This document shows, piece by piece, positions 10,899-24,899 of a stretch of DNA of 64,000 bases (its first letter is position 1; every line of letters begins with the position of its first letter). Under the pieces are notes generated by a model. The model did no database searches, had not been told where the DNA came from, and saw nothing but the letters and a program-made list of their open reading frames with translations. Origin of the DNA: Excoecaria cochinchinensis (taxonomy: Eukaryota > Streptophyta > Magnoliopsida > Malpighiales > Euphorbiaceae); the NCBI GenBank assembly GCA_947683425.1, contig CANTUQ010000055.1:3584001-3648000 (forward strand), read 5' to 3'. A program made the position numbers and the translations under genes.

Positions 10899-13156
10899 TG
10901 TAGATAACGGGTCCCTAGTAGCCTTGATCAGGATTACCCGATGATGAAATTTAGCTATGCCGGCTTATAGGCAAAAAGAATGAAGGTCGGAAGTAAATTC
11001 GCTTGTCATTTGGATTTATTAGGAATGTAGAAAAATGTATTTTTCTTAAATATTTCAAAAAAAAATTTAAAAATTACTTTGGGGTAAAAAATGAGTTTTT
11101 AGGTTTTTTAAAAAAAAAAAAATATAAAATATTTTTTCGCGAGTGTCGGGGCGCGGCAGCGCGATGGGCACGCGCGCCAGCACGCGGAGTGCTCGCACAC
11201 GCGCTGGGCGACACCAAGCGCGTCTCGCGGATCGTCCGCGCACTGCGGGCTATTTCTGCGCGCTTTGGTACACTCGTTGGGCGCACCGACGGGCGTCCCT
11301 CGCCCATTTCCGCCCCCATGACGCCCAGTATGCGATTTTTACGATTTTGTGGGGTTTTTGGGTGGTGTTTTGGCAGTTTTTGAAGGGAATTAAAGGAAAA
11401 AACTAGAGGATTTTTAAGGGGACGATTTTTTGGAGTTTTTAGGAAGGTTTTTGGAAGAAAAAATCTGATTTTTCTTGGGGAGGAAAAATTGGGTTTTGGC
11501 AAAAATTTTTGAAAAGGATTTTCTTAGAAAAATTGCTTCATTTTTCTTCAAAAAAATTACATAAAATTTTTTTCAATTTCTTACATCTGAATTTTATTAT
11601 TATTCCAACAAATCTAGGAAAAAGGATTAATTCATCTACCTTCAATTCTACAAGAAAGTATTGAGGGTAATTATTCTTGGCTTTATTCCTTTATTCTTTT
11701 TGCTAATTTCATTTTATTTTGTTTTCATTTAAATAATTAGCATGTAAATTCTTTTAGCCTATTATTTTCTTCTTGTTTTTATCTTTAATTATTTATCTAA
11801 TATGTAAATTCTTTTGAATCTATTATTTTATTTTCTTGTTAAATTGTTTCTTGCATATGTTAATATTTTTATTTTTGCTCAAAATTGCTGTTATTATAAT
11901 CATTTATTTAACATGTTTGGCATGATTAATATATTTTTATTCTTATGCATGTTAAATTGCCTCATAATTATTTTATGCATGTTTTAGGTATGATAAATTT
12001 GTTATTATTAATTTTTATGCATGCTAATCTTTATTTATAATTTGCATTCGTCATTATGTTGTGTTATTTTGTGCATATAAAGTTGCTAATTTGTTAAATT
12101 ATATATTTTATCATGTCATTAATTAATTTTGTCATAAATAATGCATGTTTTATTTATTTTAATCTATGATTTGTTGTTTTGTATGTTTAAATAATTTCTT
12201 TGGCTCAATCACTAACATCAATTTTATTTGTTTTGATATTTTTTGGTTGCAAAACGTTTTTTTATTTTTATTTGAGTATCCACGCACGTGAAGGAGGAGA
12301 TGCGGGGTTTGGTATCTTTATTGTACATTTTAATTCTCATTTTATTTATATTTTTGATTTCCATGTATGTAATTGTTAAATAAAATGGTTTTTATACACG
12401 CTTAAATAAAAAATCGCATAAAAATATTTTATGGAGTAAATTTGTTTTTTTTAATAAAATAGGACCAAAGTCCTAAATTTTCATCCTAAATAAAATTGCC
12501 ACATCAAAAGTGTTTTCTTTAAATATGCATGCGAGGACCAATTCCTCATCCTTAAATGAATAACCCGATTTATGCGTGGATCGCAGCTTATTTAAAATGG
12601 GGGTTGTATTCCGCCCCTAGTTTTGTTGTAATTTATGTTTATGCGCTTTATGATATTCTTTATCGCTTCATTTATATGGTTGATACTGTGCTTTAATTTT
12701 TATCGCATTTAAACGCGTGAGAAAAGAGACGAAAAGGTAAATTCAAAACTCAAGTATAAATTTAACCAAGATATTAATAAATGGGAAGTCCCGAACCTTC
12801 TCTGGTCTTTGGGCTCAATGAGGCGAGAGGTCTATCCGATCATTCATTGGAACGAGACCTCCAAGACACCTCTTGTGTTAAAAAGGCTTAATAAATCCTA
12901 GGCTCTATAGGGTTAGAGGATCATTCCCAATGTTCTATTGGGGTGATTACCTCCAAGACCCCTTTGGTTTGCCCAAAATGGAAATATGTGCCGTCTTAGG
13001 CTCACTTGTTCTATTGGGTGGCGACTCCATGAAACCTCCTTGTTGCCCAAAATAGATGCACTTGTAATTCGTTGCAAGTTGTCAACGGACCACATCAGCC
13101 CGATCGCCCTAAAGCGAGCGATAAAAGGGGCACCCCGGGGTCCGGCGAGCGTCACA
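10899..13156 (+). repeat. T1 3' LTR, complete
   Basis: Starts TGTAGATAACGGG after the polypurine tract and ends GAGCGTCACA. Structure: AT-rich, with a GC-rich island at about 11138-11330, a T/A-rich central part, and a distal block of GC-richer text ending in the conserved terminal sequence. Palindromic boxes lie at 12461-12474 and 12533-12547; the primer-site-like decamer lies at 13019-13028. It abuts the T2 array. Open frames over 11003-11502 come from the GC-rich island and are not genes. Confidence 0.93.
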
Positions 13157-13806
13157 CCGCATCCCACAGACACCGTACAGGCCGAGATGAGGTCAGTGGG
13201 ACAGATCAGCCATTGTGCATGCCGAGATGAGGACAGCGGGGCACACACGATAGAATAGATCGCAACAGGGTTGTGGTTAGATTATACTGCATCCCACAGA
13301 CACTGTACAAGCCAAGATGAGGCCAGCGGGACAGATCAGCCATCGTGCATGCCGAGATGAGGACAGTGGGGCACATGCGATAGAACAGATCGCTACAGGG
13401 TTGTGGTTAGAGAATACAGCATCCCACAGACACCGTGCAAGCCGAGATAAGGCCAGCGAGACAGATCTATCACCATGCATGCCGAGATGAGGACAGCGGG
13501 GCACACACGATCGAACAGATCGCAACAGGGTTGTGGTTAGAGAATACCGCATCCCACAGACACCGTTCAAGTCGAGATGAGGCCAGCGGGACAAATCAAC
13601 CACCGTGCATGCCGAGACGAGGACAGCGGGGCACACGCAACAGAACAAATCGCAATGGGATTGTAATTAGAGGACACCGCATCTCACAAACGCCGTGCAA
13701 GCCGACCGGAGGCGAGCGGGACAATGCAATAGAAAAGATTGCAAATGGGCCACAGTCGGATAGTACTACAGCTCAACGGCAACAAGTCACAACATTCAAT
13801 ACGGCA
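13157..13806 (+). repeat. T2 3' UTR tandem array (family 2, 130-bp period)
   Basis: Five units beginning with CGCATCCCACAGAC or close variants at 13157, 13287, 13417, 13547 and 13677, an exact 130-bp period. Each unit contains a shorter internal repeat around GCCGAGATGAGG. The last unit is the most diverged. It is unrelated to family 1 although it occupies the same place in the element. Confidence 0.93.
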
Positions 13807-13906
13807 AAAAGGTAAGGGCCGCCTCAGGTACGCATCTCTTTCCTTCTTTTCTGAATTTTGGCTCATCTAGGCATTAGTCACTAGTTTCCCCAAAATTGGG
13901 GGCAAC
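13807..13906 (+). promoter_or_regulatory. T2 conserved pre-LTR block and polypurine tract
   Basis: Contains CAGGTACGCATCTCTTTCC, then TTTTCTGAATTTTGGCTCA and the tract CAAAATTGGGGGCAAC, as in T1 and T5. It marks the 3' end of the internal region. Confidence 0.75.
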
Positions 13907-16795
13907 TGTAGACATCAGGTCCTGAGGCAGCCCAGATCAGAGTTACCCAATGATGATAAGATGCCTTTTCACAGGCAAAAAGGTTGAAAGTGGTGATTTC
14001 CTTGTCAAATTTTCATTTTAGAGTGAAAAAATAAAGAACAATAAAAAATATTTTTAAAATTAGATTTGAAAAATGGGGTTTAGAAATTTTGGTATTTTTT
14101 AGTTAATTTTTAATAATAAAAAAAAATGTTTGAGCTTCGGCCGTGGTGGCGCCTTGCGGCAGCGCGCAGCGCCTGTGCGCGCGATGGGTGAGCCGTCGCT
14201 CACCCGTCTCGCTTGCCAGCGCGCGGCGCGCGCATTGGCAGCCCGTCGCTTGCCAGCGATAGGCATCAGTCGCACCTGTTCCGCCGAAATAGCCCAATTT
14301 TGCCCCAAAATCAGTTTTTTCCGATTTTTCACCAAAAAATCGGTTTTTTATCCCATTTTTTAGGGTTTTTAAAGGTTTTTTTCCATTTTTAAAATTCAAA
14401 ATAATTCATATCTTGTTTAATTTAGTTTTTTCCTTAATTAATTTTATTTTCTCTTTTTTTTTCATATAAAAAGAAAAAGATGAAAAAGAGAAATGAAGGG
14501 GGGAATTTCTTTTAGGGTTTTTTTAGGTTTTTTCTTCTCCTTCCTCTAAAATTCTCTCTACATTTTCAGATTTTTCCCAAAAACAAAGAGAAAATAGTTT
14601 AACTCTTCATCTTTTTCCAATAGAATTTCTTCTAAATATATTTTAGATGAAATTTTGTTGATGGAAAATTGATTTTTGAGACAAATAAAGTGATTATTTT
14701 CTCTTAAAAATTCAATTTTCATTCTTTTGTCTTTCAATAATTTTTTTACTTGAGTTTTTTTCAATGATTTTTATTTGAATCACTTTTTTGATGAAAAATT
14801 AACTTTGAGATAAACAAGATAATTGTTTTGTTTTTAAAATTTAATTTTTTCATTTGATTTTCTAAAAATTATGTTTTTTATAAATGATTTTTTTTCTTGA
14901 GACAAACAAAATAATTGTTCGTTCTTGAGATCATTTTCATTCTTTTAATCAATAAAAATCATTCTTTAGGCAAAGAAATTAATTCTTTATTCTTAAAGAA
15001 TTGTTGATTATCTTTCTTCATTTATTTTTCACGCCTATTTATTTGGAATAAAAATTCCAACATTTTCATCATATTTCACTCTAATCTTGCACATCATAAA
15101 CAAGGAAAATCAATCATCATTTTTACCTTCATCGAATCCGAAACTCTGAGGGTAAACATTCTGGGCTTGACACTTTTATTTTCTTTTATTTATTTTGTCC
15201 ATATTTAATTGATCAACATGTATATTTTTATTTTTGTTCATTTATTTATTTATTTATTCTATTCTTTATATGTTTATATATTATTTTTGGTTCATGTAAA
15301 TATTAATTTCTCATTATTTCTAACATGTAATTAATTAATTCATTTGGATTAATCTTTTTGCCATGTAAATGTTTCATGTTGATTGTGATAATGTTAATTA
15401 ATCATGTCACTTATTTAATTATTTTCATCATTCTTTTATTTATCATTTTTTTATCATTCTTTTTTCATTGTTAAATTTATATATTCGTTGTTTATTCATT
15501 TATTGGCTTATCCTCATTTTCATTATTATCATGTTCATATATTAATTCATTAACATGTTTTATTTATTTCAATCACATCATTTAATTCATTTGTCATTCA
15601 TAACACATTTATCTCATTTATTTTAAATTGTTAACATGTTAATTCATTTGTCATTTTGATGTCACCTTATTTTATCTTATTTTAATTTATTTTATCATTT
15701 ATTGTATATTTAACTGATTTAATTGATTTAATTACTAACATTATTTCATTCATGTTTTGTTTTTATTTCACATCTTATTTTCCCTTTTGGGCATTTTTGC
15801 GAGCACACGAGGAGATCCAGAAGGCTCATTTGGGGTTAAATATTTATTTGCTTTATTTGTAATATTTTATTTATTTGGATTTTTCATTTATTTTTCCATG
15901 TAATTTTCTTATAAAATTGTTTATTTTAGGCACGCTAAAAAGAAAATCACAAAAACATTTTTATGAATTAACTTGGAACCTTTCCTAATAAATATGGGAC
16001 CAATGTCCCAATTTTCTCCATCCAAAATAAAAATTGTCACATCAAAATTGTTTTATAATAAATATGCATACGAGGACCAATGTTCTCATCTTTAATGTAT
16101 ATCCCATTTTTGTATGATTTGTATTTTATTTACAATGGGGGTTGTATTCCGCCCCTAATTTTGTTGCAATTTATTTTCATACGCTTCATTTTAATTATAC
16201 TTTTACTTATCGCCTCCTTTGAATGAATAACTTGTGCTTTAATTAAACTGCACCGAATTGAATTAGAAAAGGGATGAAACGCTAAATTCAATGCTCAATT
16301 ATAAAATTAGCCAAGGTATGAATAAATGGGAAGTCCGGAACATTCTCTGGTCTTTGGGCTCAACGAGGCGATGGGGCCATCTCAAGGTTCTATTGGGATG
16401 AGGCCTCCAAGACACCTCTTGTGTTCAGTAAAACGCTCAAAATTGCATAGTCCTAGGCGCCACGAGGCGAGAGGGCCATCCTAATATTCTATTAGGGTGG
16501 ATACCTCTAAGACACCTCTGGTTTGCCCAAGCGTGAGGCTAGAAGACCATTCTATCATTAGGGTGGAAGCCTCCAAGATAACTCTGGCTTTCCTATAATG
16601 GACATAGCAGTGTTGTCTTAGGCTCACCGAGGCTAGACGACCTTTCCCAATGTTCTATTGGTTGGCGACTCTAAGAAACCTCGTTGTTGCCCAAAATGGA
16701 CGCACTTGTAATTCCTTATAAGTTTTCATGAACCTCCCCCCAAAAGCCCTAGAAGCAAGCGATTCGGGGCACCCCGGGGTTTGGCGCACGTCACA
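13907..16795 (+). repeat. T2 3' LTR
   Basis: Starts TGTAGACATCAGG and ends GCGCACGTCACA, about 2.9 kb. A GC-rich island lies at about 14125-14285, followed by a very AT-rich stretch. Palindromic boxes GGGACCAATGTCCC (15996-16009) and GAGGACCAATGTTCTC (16072-16087) are present, and a primer-site-like decamer lies at 16663-16672. Related to, but clearly diverged from, the T1 LTR. Confidence 0.88.
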
Positions 16796-16869
16796 TATGG
16801 GTGCCTAGGTGAGCCAAAATTCAGAGAATAGAAGGAAAGAGACACGTACTTGAGGTAACCGTCTTTCCA

Positions 16870-17980
16870 GACTAGATGATGTTGTTGAGGTGGTTGTCGC
16901 CATGTTATCAGCGTGTTGTCCTTTATTGAAGCGGTAGTGCTGTGATTGTGCTAACCCGCCGTGGAGTGGTAGTGCCGCCATCGAGCTAACCCTTCTTAAG
17001 TGGTAGCGTCATGGTCGTGATAACCTTCCGTAAAATGGTAGTACCGCCATCGTGCTAACCCTTCTGAGATTTGAATTAGTAGTGCTGTGATCGTGCTAAC
17101 CCTCTATGGAGTGGTAGTGCCGTCATCGTGCTAACCCTTCTGAAGTGGTAGTGCCGTGGTCGTGCTAACCTTCCGTAGAATGGTAGTGCTGTGATCGTGC
17201 TAACCCTTCTGAAGTGGTAGTGCCTTGATCGTGCTAACCTTCCATAAAATGGTAGCGCCGCCATCGTGCTAACCCTTTGAAGCCGTAGTGCCGTGGTCGT
17301 GCTAACCTTCCATAGAATGGTAGTGTCGCCATCGTGCTAACCCTCTAAAGCGGTATTACCGTGGTCGTGCTAACCTTCTGTAGAATGGTAGTGCCGCCAT
17401 CATGCTAACCCTTTTGAAGTGGTAATGCCATAGTCGTCCTAATCTTTCGTAGAATGGTAGTGCCGCCATCGTGCTAACTCTTTTCAAGCGGTAGTGCCCG
17501 TTGTCATGCTAACCTTCTATAGAATGGTAGTACCGCCATCATGCTAACCCTTCTGAAGTGGTGGTGCCTTGGTCGTGCTAACCTTCCGTAGAATGGTAGT
17601 ACTGCCATCATGCTAACCCTTCTGAAGCACTAGTGCCGTGGTCGTGCTAACCTTCCGTAGAATGGTAGTGCCGCCATCGTGCTAACCCTTTTCAAGCGGT
17701 AGTGCCCGTTGTCATGCTAACCTTCTATAGAATGGTAGTACCGCCATCATGCTAACCCTTCTGAAGTGGTGGTGCCTTGGTCGTGCTAACCTTCCGTAGA
17801 ATGGTAGTACTGCCATCATGCTAACCCTTCTGAAGCACTAGTGCCGTGGTCGTGCTAACCTTCCGTAAAATGGTAGTGCCACCATCGTGCTAATCCTTCT
17901 GAAATGGTAGTGTTGTGGTCGTGCTAACCTTTCATAGAATGGTAGTGCCGCCATCATGCTAACCCTTCTGAGATTTGTAG
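16870..17980 (-). repeat. T3 3' UTR tandem array (family 3)
   Basis: A dimeric repeat of about 69 bp made of two half-units that both contain GGTAGTGCCG and CGTGCTAACC. A longer unit of 208 bp is also visible: the text starting TTTTCAAGCGGTAGTGCCC occurs at 17481 and again at 17689 with the following three dimers nearly identical. Short minus-strand open frames here (for example 17076-17264) are products of the repeat. Confidence 0.92.
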
Positions 17981-17983
17981 CTG

Positions 17984-18062
17984 TGCCTCCTGAGAGGTCT
18001 TTGGTCGATTTCCCCTTGAGAGGTCTTTAGTTGATTGCCCCCTGAGAGGTCTTTGGTTGATT
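17984..18062 (-). repeat. T3 remnant of a second array (family 4)
   Basis: Three monomers with CCTGAGAGGTCTTTGG or close variants. On the minus strand they read like the family 4 array of T5 (AAAGACCTCTCAGGGGGC). So one element holds two unrelated repeat families side by side. Confidence 0.85.
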
Positions 18063-18478
18063 GTTTGGATTGGTGTCTGGACTGATATCGCCACTCGGCT
18101 TTTGTCGCGGTCCGTATCAAATCTCTCTTACTACAAAACTGGAGAACCAAATATGCAAGAAAAATAGAAGCATGCAAGTGAAATGCCTGGTGCAAGCACC
18201 GTGTCCCGAGGCGGTCCAGATCAGAGATTACCCAATGAAGAAATCAATGCCTGGTTCCGAATAGATGGATAAAATTAAGAGATTTCGGTCCTTTGAGTTC
18301 ACGAGAATTAAAGGTTTTTATTTGCGGTAGAAAGAAGCGGAAAATCGGGAGAATTTAGACTTAAATTTTGAGTTTTCTTCCATGGACGGTCAGACCGTCG
18401 GTCGCGGGGCATCCGTCGGTCATAGCGGCAGCCCGTCTCACTAGCCATGAGGGACAGGCCGTCTGTGAGTTTACCGAC

Positions 18479-18510
18479 GGACACGTGTTCGAACTAACGA
18501 ACACGTGTCC
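18479..18510 (+). promoter_or_regulatory. T4 LTR inverted repeat with CACGTG in each arm
   Basis: GGACACGTGTTCG and its perfect inverse CGAACACGTGTCC are separated by six bases. Each arm contains the G-box core CACGTG, a common binding site of plant bZIP and bHLH factors. It lies upstream of the likely TATA box. Confidence 0.6.
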
Positions 18511-18543
18511 ATTGGCATGTGCCCGTCGGTAGGTCAGGCGCCC

Positions 18544-18587
18544 GTCGGTTAAATCCTATTTCCTGGTGGAAATGGGATTTAACCGAC
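18544..18587 (+). other. T4 LTR long hairpin
   Basis: GTCGGTTAAATCC (18544-18556) pairs with GGATTTAACCGAC (18575-18587), and inside it ATTTCC pairs with GGAAAT around a TGGT loop. With one T-G pair between the two helices this is a stem of 20 pairs. Confidence 0.75.
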
Positions 18588-18628
18588 ACTCGTCGGTTAG
18601 CCTCTGATGCCTGTCGGTCGTGTTTTTC

Positions 18629-18636
18629 TATAAAAA
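18629..18636 (+). promoter_or_regulatory. T4 LTR candidate TATA box
   Basis: TATAAAAA within TTTTCTATAAAAAGGG, downstream of the palindromic region, is a good match to a plant TATA element and would set the transcription start about 30 bp further on. Confidence 0.55.
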
Positions 18637-20231
18637 GGGAAATTTTACACTTTTTTGAGGTTGAAAAAATTCTCATTTTACCCTTATAAAGAAGAATCCG
18701 ATTTTCACTCCAAAAGGTTCAATAAATCTCTTTCTTTGGTTTTGTTTTCTTCTCGTGAAATGCGTGGGACCAAATCCAACCAAATTTTCATAAAAAAAGG
18801 TAAAATCTGAGGGTAAATATTCTGGACACACATTTTGTTTAGTTTATTTTAGTTATTTTCATATTTTTCTTAACCTTACTTGATTTTACTATTTATTATT
18901 CTTATAACTTCATCTTGATTTTTTGTTAATTTTTAATTTTTTTTCGATACTAACATATTTTATTATTTTGTGAAATGTCATTTTCTTGTTTTTTGGCGAG
19001 TTGAACTTGAGACAACGGTTGCCGTTCACACCCTGGGAGAACTCCTTTTGGTTTAATTCTGTAACTTTATTCTTTCGTTTGTTTATTTATTTATTTGTTT
19101 ATTCTTAGTCTTCATTATATAAAAATTATTCTATCTCACGCAAATAAAAATAAACAAACGTTTTATAGTAATTAATTGGGATTTTTTTAACAAAGCCAAG
19201 GACCAATGTCCTATTTTTCTTATCCAATGAATTCATCACCGAAAATTGTTTTTATAATAATTAAAGTCAAGGACCAATGTCCTCATAATTAATTCCCCGG
19301 TTTTATGTATTGTTTGCACTTTTAAAATGGGAGTTGTATTCCGCTCCTAGTGTTAATGTATTTCAATTTAAATGTTTTTCTTTATTTTATTTATTTATCG
19401 CTTTCACCATGGATAATTGCGCCCTAATTAAATTGCATCGTGTGGAGAGAGAGTGAATTCATAAATTCAAAACTTAATTGTAAAGTTAATCAAGGTAGAA
19501 ATAGATGAGAAGTCCCGAACCCATCTCTGGTATTTGGGCTCAACGAGGCGAGAGGTCTATCCGATCACTCATTGGAATAAGACCTCCAAGACCCCTCTTG
19601 CGTCCCGCCAAATGACTCAATAAATCCTAGGCTCCAAGGGAGAGAGGTTCATCCTCCAAGACCCCTTTTGGTTGGCCCAAAATGGATACATGCGCTGTCT
19701 TAGGCTCTCCGAGGCGAGAGGAACTTTCCCAATGTTTTATTGGGTGGCGACTCCATGAAACCTCTTTGTTGCCCAAAATAGCGCACTTGCGATTCATCGC
19801 AAGTTGTAAACGAACCACACTTGCCCGATCGCCCTCAAGGGGGCGGTCAAGGAGCGCCCACGGGGTTCGGCGCGCGTCACACATGGGTCATGCTGAAATG
19901 CAAGACAAGAATTCATCCAAGTGAATTTGGAGGCGATAGCCGGGCTGGGCTCAATTTGTAGTATAATCGATGCCCTTTGGAATTGCTTTTGAATTTAGTG
20001 CTTTCTGGGTTGTGAGGTTCTCATCTGATACCTGTAGTCATTTTTTTCAAGTTAATGCGTCCCTTGTGGATTTCAAACTACCTTTTCTTATTAGAAAATG
20101 CGTCCGTTTAGGGATTTTCAAATAACCTTGTGCCTTATTTTTGCCTAGAATGGACCCGACCCAATCCAGTGGCTTTTTTTTTTGAATGACAGATTGCCTG
20201 TTTTCAGGTTTTCAGTAACAACCGGTTGCGG

Positions 20232-20375
20232 CCGACCAAGGGCTATCCCCAAAAAAATCCTGTCGGGCCTTCCCAGCGCGTCGCTCACTAGCCACCGCGT
20301 TGCACTCACGATCTTTACACTTCCCTTTGTGTATTTTTGCCTTTCGTGGGATTCGAACTAAGGAACTAGGGAATA
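20232..20375 (-). mobile_element. SINE-like sequence, truncated (copy 1)
   Basis: Matches 38886-39035 closely. On the minus strand it carries a B-box-like AGTTCGAATCC (20349-20359), but the A-box half is missing. Its cut end joins the truncated T5 LTR at a GTC shared by both sequences, which suggests end joining. See the fuller copy for the reasons to call it tRNA-related. Confidence 0.45.
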
Positions 20376-22515
<2,140 letters not shown>

Positions 22516-22516
22516 G

Positions 22517-22534
22517 TGGCGACTCCGCTGGCGA
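22517..22534 (+). promoter_or_regulatory. T5 primer binding site (tRNA-Arg type)
   Basis: TGGCGACTCCGCTGGCGA starts one base after the LTR end. It differs from the tRNA-Arg complement at one position in the distal part, and from T1 at two positions. Confidence 0.82.
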
Positions 22535-23263
22535 CTTATTTGAGACATTGCTCTGAAAGTGTTTTGGTTAAAATGTATAATTGAGTTTTTAAAACCTAAA
22601 ATTCTATCTCTTTTCAAAAATTGCATTGCATCATTTTAGGGCCTTAGAACTATGTTAGTTGGTCCCCTATCTTACCTCGGTGCATTCCCAAAGCACGACC
22701 CTGCTTTCACTTATTGTAGGGAAGTGTTAAGGATAATCACCAACCCAAGTCTCGTACCATTAATGGTATATCAAATGGAGACCCGATCGGTCGTCACGCT
22801 CGTAATGAGCTAGACCCATTGGCTGGGACCATGCTTAGGTAGACCTAAAGTATCACAACCTTGACCAAAGCTCATGTAATGGCAAATAGAAACTTCCATT
22901 AGGTGAAATGCTCCTTAATACTTTGCTTGTGATGTGGGCTATTGCGTATTAAACAAAATCAAGCAAATTAAGTGGTATTTTACCAAAGGCTTTCATGCCT
23001 CGATAGGTTCACCTTAATTTAATTGAAATGTCCAAATATGTAATGGCCAAAACCCATACGCATGTGCTTTAAATTAAGAGTGTTATGTTGCCGGTTTTCC
23101 ACTGTGCACCATACGCGCCCATTGGGTTCCCCGTTGACCCATGGGTTAAGCCCACCTAGGAAGAGACTATTTGACCTCGTGTGCAGGAGTAACAAGGTTG
23201 GAAGGACTTACTTGCTCGTATGTGGTTGCGAAATGCTGCACAACTCACGATCATGCATTGTAC
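22535..23263 (+). other. T5 leader
   Basis: Conserved with the T1 and T6 leaders. The open frame from 23171 is the leader read through into gag; no independent protein is evident. Confidence 0.55.
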
Positions 23264-24899
23264 ATGTCATCCATTGACCATTCTAATAATTTAAGCTTTT
23301 CAGCCATCATAGATTCATCCAAGTGGACTAGAGGTTCCGACGGTCGACTAGTGAGGACAGACTCGCCCTTTGGATTGCTAGAATTAGTGCCTATTTTAGA
23401 TTTTGAGTCACTCTCAACGACCAGGGGAATCATCTTCGATGGCAGAAGAGACCGGAGCCTTAACCACTCAAGACTTGGCCAGGAGACTAGAGGATTTTGA
23501 GTGAAGGTTGTTGGAAATGTGGGCGGAATGGCCGAAAGAATCGCTCCTCCTCCTGCCGCACAACCACCAGTTGCCCCACAACTGCCGGTGATCCCTCCTC
23601 GGGGACAAGTTGAGCTTCCTGTCCGCGAAGGGGCCCCAATTATAGGTAATGCTGCTCAACAACCTATCGATGAGCCTAAAGTTGCTGCTGTGCCCGCTAA
23701 GCCAAGAAGGGCAAGGGTCCCAAACCCTGTCGAGGATTTTATAATGTAAGAAGAGGTTGAGGAGATTGCAGCCCATCAAGCAATGAGGGGTAGAGCACCC
23801 AGGGTAGAAGACGAGGCTATGAGGGGTATGAGACAACAAACTGAGGCAATCACTCGCCTATTATTAGTTGGTAAGGGAATCAACCTCGAGGACAGAGATT
23901 TAGGGGATGAGGAGCTGCTGCCCCAAAGGTTTAGGATGCCTGAGCTACCGAAGTTTGACGGAACATTGGACCCGTCTACACACTTCAAGCAATACACCCT
24001 GGTGATGAAGGGCACAGGGCTGACCAAGAGGCAGAAAGTGGATTATTTCTGTCTCAGTCTAGTGGGTTCAGCGGTAGACTGGTATCATTGGTTGGATAGG
24101 AGATCCAAAGAGGACTGGGACCTTCTGACTGATGAATTCATGAAGCAGTACGACTGCAGTACTAGAATGGAGGTCACCCTGAAGGACCTCGAGCTTTTAC
24201 AGCAAAGGAGTGACGAGTCATTTCACGAATACTTCACCAGGTGGAGGAATAGGGTTATGGATTTGAAGCGGAAGCCTGACACTGCTGATCAAATCAGGCT
24301 ATTCATCAGGAACTCCTGCCCTTACTTGAGGGACTTGCTCAGCTTCAAGGGGCTCAAGGATTGGGAGTCGCTCAAAGACATCGCTGTAGAGGCTGAGGTG
24401 GCTTACATAGCGAAGAAGGCCAGCCAAAATAACTTTCCTTGGAGGAACTTTGGAAACCAGTTGGGGTACAAGTCAGGCGGGGCTAGAAGCAGTAATGGTA
24501 GAAATTATAAGGAAGCCAAAGTTTCAGCCACCGGAGTGGGGCAAAGCTAGCGGTATTTTTCTAATTTGGGTCGGTCTCTATCTTGGGTTTTGGAGAGATT
24601 AATGAAGGAAGGTAAGCTGAGACCACTGGCACCAAGGCTAGCTATGAATCAGGGACAGTCGGGGCACAGAGATGATCAGTACTGCGCCTACCATCAGCAC
24701 ACTGGGCACCAGACGGATTACTGCCGAACTTTAAGGAACAAGGTCTAGGATCTCATTGACTCCAAGGAGATCAACAACCTTGAGAAGAGAGAGAAGAAGA
24801 AGGCGAGCTACAATGTAGTTCCCCCACCATGAGTTTGATCGGTCCTGGCCAGATGAGTACGTCGCTGTCGCTCGTCAGGAGGGTGGAAGAGAAGACTAC
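23264..24899 (+). pseudogene. gag: T5 gag, broken
   Basis: Capsid-type protein of a Tat element. I use the ATG at 23264, which T6 shares in equivalent position and which precedes FSAIIDSSKWTRGSDG. A frameshift near 23500 and a TAA at 23747 break the proline-rich N-terminal half. The capsid core is open at 23783-24550, with MPELPKFDGTLDPSTHFKQY, then YFCLSLVGSAVDWYHW and a conserved RKPDTADQIRLFIRN. TAG codons at 24548 and 24746 follow. The zinc knuckle CAYHQHTGHQTDYC (about 24684-24724) is complete, unlike in T1. After about 24830 the frame ends at the shared deletion junction. Confidence 0.88.

Larger units (their letters stand above)
1..13156 (+). mobile_element. T1: Tat/Ogre-lineage Ty3/gypsy retrotransposon, 5' cut by window edge
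   Basis: An almost complete element: partial 5' LTR, primer binding site, gag, protease, G-patch, reverse transcriptase, RNase H, second RNase H, integrase, long 3' UTR with a tandem array, polypurine tract and full 3' LTR. The domain order (integrase last) is Ty3/gypsy. The tRNA-Arg-type primer site, the extra RNase H before integrase and the 3' UTR array place it in the Tat/Ogre lineage. Every domain is damaged by stops or frameshifts, so it is a dead copy. Its 3' LTR ends inside the tandem array of T2, so T1 inserted into T2. The two LTRs differ by a few percent by eye. Confidence 0.93.
13157..16795 (+). mobile_element. T2: 3' end of a Tat-lineage element (array plus 3' LTR)
   Basis: Only the end of this element is in the window: a tandem array, the conserved pre-LTR block, a polypurine tract and a complete LTR. 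T1 inserted into its array, so the rest of T2 should lie left of the window. Its own LTR end at 16795 touches the inverted 3' UTR of T3, so T2 inserted into T3. Confidence 0.85.
18191..19881 (+). mobile_element. T4: solo LTR of a Tat-lineage element
   Basis: Starts TGCAAGCACCGTGTCCCG, a diverged form of the TGTAGACACCGGGTCCCG start of T5, and ends GCGCGCGTCACA. The flanks are CCTGG (18186-18190) and CATGG (19882-19886), an imperfect target duplication. T3 sequence continues on both sides, so this is an insertion reduced by LTR-LTR recombination. About 1.7 kb, shorter than other Tat LTRs here. Boxes AAGGACCAATGTCCT lie at 19198-19212 and, nearly, 19269-19283; the primer-site-like decamer lies at 19745-19754. 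Confidence 0.87.
16796..20231 (-). mobile_element. T3: inverted 3' UTR of a Tat-lineage element, split by T4
   Basis: Read on the minus strand, this gives the conserved 3' UTR blocks (20231 down to 19882), then material matching the T5 region just before its array (18190-18060), an array, and the pre-LTR block (about 16865 down to 16796). The LTR it should end with is replaced by the T2 boundary. No coding part remains. T4 (18191-19881) interrupts it. Confidence 0.82.

Noticed and set aside
11003..11502. Open frames in the T1 LTR and comparable ones at 36386-37031
   Set aside because: GC-rich islands inside LTRs, open on both strands and not conserved between copies.
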